From NCBI GenBank assembly GCA_030634235.1, contig DAOWBD010000060.1, forward strand, positions 1 through 6,555: a DNA stretch of 6,555 bases. The letters are read 5' to 3'. The stretch's first letter is position 1. Each line of letters begins with the position of its first letter. The notes below the pieces were generated by a model that was given only the letters and a program-made list of their open reading frames with translations, was not told where the DNA came from and ran no database searches. The DNA is from Candidatus Omnitrophota bacterium. Its GTDB lineage: Bacteria > Omnitrophota > Gorgyraeia > Zapsychrales > Zapsychraceae. Made by a program: the position numbers and the translations under genes. Of this stretch, positions 6,083 through 6,555 are shown piece after piece.

Positions 6083-6174
6083 ACAAAAAAGGCAACCCTT
6101 TTTTAAGAGTTGCCTTAAAGTTACCCAAATTGTACCGAGCAGACGTTCAACGTGAAGCCCTCCGTACTGTGTTA
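6083..6174 (-). ncRNA. Candidate small RNA or attenuated leader, about 90 nt
   Basis: A good promoter (6181-6209) and a terminator (6089-6116) enclose a short stretch with no clear gene. It can fold as a rod: GTACGGAG (6160-6167) with CTCGGTAC (6132-6139), one mismatch, and inside it ACGT (6150-6153) with ACGT (6143-6146) around a TGA loop. GGAGG inside the outer stem would be hidden by folding. A nine-codon TTG-start frame (MNVCSVQFG, TTG at 6147-6149) lies eight bases after that GGAGG and could be a leader peptide. Either an independent sRNA or an attenuator for the CheD-like/EF-G-like unit fits. Prediction only. Confidence 0.4.
6089..6116 (-). terminator. Intrinsic terminator upstream of the CheD-like gene
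   Basis: AAGGCAAC (6089-6096) pairs with GTTGCCTT (6109-6116), and three further inner pairs are possible. On the minus strand it ends in CCTTTTTTG (6093-6085). It would stop transcripts from the ETF alpha gene and from the promoter at 6181-6209, leaving only about 40 bp for any separate promoter before the CheD-like gene. Confidence 0.8.
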
Positions 6175-6180
6175 ATATCT

Positions 6181-6209
6181 ATTATAGTTTAACCTTATTA
6201 TTTTGTGGA
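6181..6209 (-). promoter_or_regulatory. Promoter with consensus -10, downstream of ETF alpha
   Basis: -10 TATAAT (6181-6186), a 17-bp spacer, and -35 TCCACA (6204-6209, 4 of 6). The predicted start is near 6174. It is the best placed promoter for the CheD-like/EF-G-like genes, but the terminator at 6089-6116 stands between. Confidence 0.55.
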
Positions 6210-6258
6210 GGCAAGAATATTTTTTAACCTCCGGAAAGAACGGATTTTGGGTCAAATT

Positions 6259-6555
6259 TTAGCCCCCGTTCAAGGCCGCCTTGAATTTCTTGGTCAAAAG
6301 CGGGACGATCTCGAAGAGATCCCCGACGATACCGTAGTTCGCAACCTGGAAGATCGGCGCGGAGGCGTCCTTATTGATCGCGATGATGATCTTCGAGGAC
6401 TGCATGCCGACAAGATGCTGGATCTGGCCGGAAATACCGCAGGCAAAGTAAATGTTCGGGCAAACCGTCTTGCCCGTTTGCCCAACCTGATGGGCGTAAG
6501 GCACCCATCCGTTATCGACAACGACACGGCTCGCCCCGATCGTGCCGCCTAAAAC
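6259..6555 (-). CDS. etfA: Electron transfer flavoprotein, alpha subunit, C-terminal part
   Basis: The frame is open to the right edge, so the N-terminal two thirds are missing. The 98 visible residues are the FAD-binding domain of ETF alpha: GGTIGASRVVVD, then GW, QVGQTGKTV, the family signature IYFACGISGQIQH followed by VGMQSS and IIIAINKD, and finally APIFQVANYGIVGDLFEIVP. These residues surround the FAD. ETF alpha pairs with ETF beta and passes electrons between acyl-CoA or other dehydrogenases and a quinone reductase, or takes part in flavin-based bifurcation. The visible part does not separate these forms. The gene ends in TAA, and its transcript should end at the terminator at 6089-6116. 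The beta subunit gene, if adjacent as usual, would be outside the window. Confidence 0.93.
   Translation of the reverse strand, partial: VLGGTIGASRVVVDNGWVPYAHQVGQTGKTVCPNIYFACGISGQIQHLVGMQSSKIIIAINKDASAPIFQVANYGIVGDLFEIVPLLTKKFKAALNGG

Noticed and set aside
6205..6552. 115-codon plus-strand ORF opposite ETF alpha.
   Set aside because: It is a shadow of the ETF alpha frame, which has unmistakable FAD-domain motifs.

Overview
The window looks like a chromosomal stretch of an uncultured or poorly studied Gram-negative-type bacterium. It has moderate GC, good Shine-Dalgarno sites, sigma70-like promoters and intrinsic terminators. I cannot place the species. The gene mix (a shortened EF-G paralogue, a stand-alone CheD-like protein, an SLC13 transporter, ETF alpha) would fit a candidate phylum such as Omnitrophota, but that is only a guess. 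Apart from a partial gene at the left edge, every gene lies on the minus strand.

Left to right: (1) 1-362, plus strand, the C-terminal end of an endonuclease/exonuclease/phosphatase (EEP) family protein, facing a terminator shared with the minus-strand genes. (2) 513-894, minus strand, a two-gene unit of an unrecognised 85-residue protein and, upstream, a 30-residue ORF with a near-perfect ribosome-binding site. (3) 932-1154, a strong promoter, a strand that folds into a closed three-way junction, and an intrinsic terminator just before that ORF. This is the best candidate in the window for an undescribed structured RNA (leader or independent sRNA). (4) 1198-1746, a membrane-anchored coiled-coil protein with a TPR-like tail and its own promoter. 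(5) 1933-3351, an SLC13/DASS Na+-coupled carboxylate transporter, for which I prefer a GTG start 12 codons inside the longest ORF. Just upstream is a short frame resembling the last part of a response-regulator receiver domain. (6) 3553-6044, a CheD-like gene and an EF-G-like gene 31 nt apart, ending at a perfect 14-bp terminator. (7) 6089-6209, a promoter and terminator about 90 nt apart, defining a second candidate small RNA or attenuated leader before the CheD-like gene. (8) 6259-6555, the C-terminal third of electron transfer flavoprotein alpha, running off the right edge.

The units appear functionally unrelated: short transcription units separated by terminators. I see no mobile element, CRISPR array, tRNA or rRNA, and no defence system. 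The most notable content is non-coding or very small.
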